Source: Streptomyces bathyalis (lineage in GTDB: Bacteria > Actinomycetota > Actinomycetes > Streptomycetales > Streptomycetaceae). From it: a DNA stretch of 64,000 nucleotides. The stretch spans positions 3,658,001 through 3,722,000 of the forward strand of contig NZ_CP048882.1 in assembly GCF_015910445.1 (NCBI RefSeq), read 5' to 3'. Below, in pieces: positions 62,388 to 64,000 of this stretch. The translations under genes were made by a program, and so were the position numbers. Within the stretch, counting starts at the first letter, position 1; every line of letters begins with the position of its first letter. Below the pieces are notes generated by a model that did no database searches, was not told where the DNA came from, and saw only the letters and a program-made list of their open reading frames with translations.

Positions 62388-63005
62388 TCACAACGGCCGA
62401 AGCACTCGATCCTTCTGCACCGCTCCCAGCAATTGGTCGAGTGCCCGCTCCACGTCCTCCCGCCAGGAGACCGTCGAGCGCAACTCGAGCCGGAGTCTCG
62501 GGAAGCTGTGATGCGGGCGGACGGTCTTGAAGCCGACCGCCAGCAGATGCTCCGCCGGGATCACACACGCCGGCTCCTTCCAGCGCGAGTCCCCGAACGC
62601 CTCGATCGCCTTGAAGCCTCGCCGCAGCAGATCCTTCGCCACGGTCTGCACGATGACCCGTCCCAGTCCCTGTCCCTGGTACTCCGGCAACAGCGAGGCC
62701 GTCATCAACTGAACGGCGTCAGGGGAGACCGGGCTCGTCGGAAACGCGAAGGACCGGGGGACGTACGCCGGAGGTGCGTACAGGACGAAGCCGACCGCCT
62801 TCTCGTCCACGTAGACCACGCGTCCGCAGGACCCCCACTCCAGCAAGACCGCGGAGATCCATGACTCCTTCTCAACCTCAGGCCGCCCGGTTCGCACCGC
62901 GGCCTCACCGCTGACGGGATCAAGCTCCCAGAACACGCAGGCGCGGCAACGCCCGGGAAGATCCGCGAGGTTGTCCAGTGTGAGCGGAACGAGCTGTCGC
63001 CCCAT
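62388..63005 (-). CDS. GNAT-family acetyltransferase next to parB
   Basis: 205-residue GNAT. N-terminal RQLVPLTLDNLADLPGRCRA, then CRACVFWELDPVSG with two Cys, VVYVDEKAVGFVLYAPPAYV, and the acetyl-CoA loop LLPEYQGQGLGRVIVQTVAK. The ending AEHLLAVGFKTVRPHHSFPR is conserved in the streptomycete copy beside parB. ATG 63005 lies inside a 23-base-arm inverted repeat, so the ribosome site is not normal and the mRNA may be leaderless. Role unknown; possibly linked to chromosome partition through position only. Confidence 0.88.
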   Translation of the reverse strand: MGRQLVPLTLDNLADLPGRCRACVFWELDPVSGEAAVRTGRPEVEKESWISAVLLEWGSCGRVVYVDEKAVGFVLYAPPAYVPRSFAFPTSPVSPDAVQLMTASLLPEYQGQGLGRVIVQTVAKDLLRRGFKAIEAFGDSRWKEPACVIPAEHLLAVGFKTVRPHHSFPRLRLELRSTVSWREDVERALDQLLGAVQKDRVLRPL

Positions 63006-63039
63006 GGATCCATCGTATCCATGGGGCGACAGCTCGTTC
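62987..63039. terminator. 53-base perfect inverted repeat covering GNAT start, downstream of parB
   Basis: Arms 62987-63009 and 63017-63039 are exact reverse complements (23 bases) around a 7-base loop. In the leftward transcript it comes 66 bases after the parB stop and could end the parAB message. The GNAT start codon (63003-63005) lies in the left arm. There is no U tract. Confidence 0.65.
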
Positions 63040-63104
63040 TGGTTCTTGCGGGCCGGTATCGAAGTATCCGAGGTTCACCGCTCTCGCGGCTCCCGAGCAC
63101 AGAT

Positions 63105-64000
63105 TCAGTCCTCGCTCTCCTCCGCAGCCTCCTCTTCCGACTCCGCCGTCAATTGACCGAGCACTCGACCCTCGCCCGGGGCCAGCTGTCCGAGGATGCG
63201 CTCGAGATCGTCGACCGACGCGAACTCGACAACGATCTTCCCCTTCTTCTGGCCCAGGTCGACCTTCACCCGGGTCTCGAAGCGGTCCGAGAGACGGCCG
63301 GCCAGTTCGTCCAGCGCGGGGGACCGCTTTCCGGCGCGGGGGCCCTTCGACTTCGACGTGCTCTTCGGTGTGGAGCCGCCCGACATCGTGACGATCTCTT
63401 CCACCGCACGCACCGACAGCCCCTCGGCCACGATGCGATGAGCGAGGCGGTCCTGCTCCTCACCGTTCTCCACCGACAACAGCGCACGTGCGTGACCGGC
63501 GGACAGAACGCCTGCAGCCACACGCCGCTGCACCGATGGCGAAAGCCGCAGCAGCCGAAGCGTGTTGGAGACCTGCGGACGCGAGCGGCCGATCCGGTCG
63601 GCGAGCTGATCGTGCGTGCAGTTGAAGTCCTTCAGAAGCTGGTCGTAAGCGGCGGCTTCCTCAAGCGGGTTCAGCTGCGCACGATGCAGGTTCTCCAGGA
63701 GCGCGTCCAGGAGAAGCTTCTCGTCGTCGGTCGCCCGGACGATCGCCGGGATCCGCTCCAGCTCGGCCTCACGGCAGGCCCGCCAGCGCCGCTCACCCAT
63801 GATGAGCTCATAGCGCTCCGGCCCCAACTGCCGTACGACGACCGGCTGGAGAAGACCGACCTCCTTGATGGAGGTGACCAGTTCCGCCAGCGCGTCTTCG
63901 TCGAAGACCTCACGAGGCTGACGAGGGTTGGGGGTGATGGCCTCGAGCGGAACCTCTGCGAAGTGCGCCCCGGCGGGCACGACTTCGTTCGTGGAATCGT
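63105..64000 (-). CDS. parB: chromosome-partitioning protein ParB (5' end outside window)
   Basis: The C-terminal 298 codons are visible; the frame stays open to the window edge and more residues must lie beyond. An internal GTG at 63980 exists but the typical N-terminal linker continues upstream. CTPase/ParB core: [42 protein letters not shown] (the GERRxRA motif), [20 protein letters not shown], then the parS-reading HTH ([20 protein letters not shown]). The end is acidic. It binds the parS sites nearby and organises origin segregation with ParA. Confidence 0.96.
   Translation of the reverse strand, partial: DSTNEVVPAGAHFAEVPLEAITPNPRQPREVFDEDALAELVTSIKEVGLLQPVVVRQLGPERYELIMGERRWRACREAELERIPAIVRATDDEKLLLDALLENLHRAQLNPLEEAAAYDQLLKDFNCTHDQLADRIGRSRPQVSNTLRLLRLSPSVQRRVAAGVLSAGHARALLSVENGEEQDRLAHRIVAEGLSVRAVEEIVTMSGGSTPKSTSKSKGPRAGKRSPALDELAGRLSDRFETRVKVDLGQKKGKIVVEFASVDDLERILGQLAPGEGRVLGQLTAESEEEAAEESED

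Noticed and set aside
1..64000. tRNA, rRNA, CRISPR, insertion sequence or prophage
   Set aside because: No clover-leaf or rRNA-like sequence, no regular spaced repeats and no transposase or integrase motifs were seen on reading; a dedicated scan could still find a weak one.

Overview
The window is high-GC actinobacterial DNA, and Streptomyces or a very close relative is the best fit. The signs are the dense GC-rich coding, many GTG starts, XRE/DUF5753 plus DUF397 gene pairs, a rare TTA codon in one regulator, FemX-type peptidoglycan branching, and the conserved gene order near the replication origin (dnaB, rplI, rpsR, ssb, rpsF, femX, ino1, a PadR gene, a class A PBP, cca, murJ, sigM, trxB, trxA, parB). 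Six exact copies of the ParB site GTTTCACGTGAAAC between 48.0 and 62.2 kb, and parB running off the right edge, place oriC just beyond the right end. No rRNA, tRNA, CRISPR array, transposase or phage gene was seen.

Left part (0-29.5 kb), mostly accessory. An XRE/DUF397 pair opens the window. Next is a likely catabolic cluster: an EthD-like protein divergent from an IclR regulator, then a leftward run of dctA-type transporter, AhpD/CMD-like protein, SDR and PDC-hydrolase-like amidohydrolase. Then come a Nudix hydrolase, a PNPOx-like protein, a globin-reductase with a long disordered head, a HAD-IB phosphatase-like protein, a small membrane protein, GNATs, a MarR/MFS divergent pair, a DNA-binding protein with an Mrr-like tail, an HxlR/DUF1304 divergent pair, an F420-type oxidoreductase and a secreted HAD-like protein. 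At 21.9-28.4 kb a translationally coupled leftward operon (ATP-grasp ligase, dikinase-like enzyme, MFS exporter) lies divergent from a PAS-LuxR regulator. This is the best candidate for an undescribed system in the window.

Middle part (29.5-46.4 kb), core genes: dnaB, a MATE transporter, the rpsF-ssb-rpsR-rplI ribosomal and replication operon, femX with an alanine-racemase-like gene (cell-wall precursors), ino1 (inositol phosphate for mycothiol and phosphoinositides) with a PadR regulator, and a large bifunctional PBP. A perfect 35-bp palindrome lies between padR and the PBP gene.

Right part (46.4-64 kb), the envelope, redox and segregation block: a GT87-like membrane glycosyltransferase, an MFS protein, cca, a large secreted DUF6049-type protein, murJ, a membrane pseudokinase with an outside domain, sigM and its zinc-type anti-sigma factor, trxB, trxA, a GNAT and parB. 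The parS sites are scattered here. Three lie inside coding sequence and one is fused to the trxA terminator. A 23-bp-arm inverted repeat downstream of parB covers the start codon of the GNAT gene.
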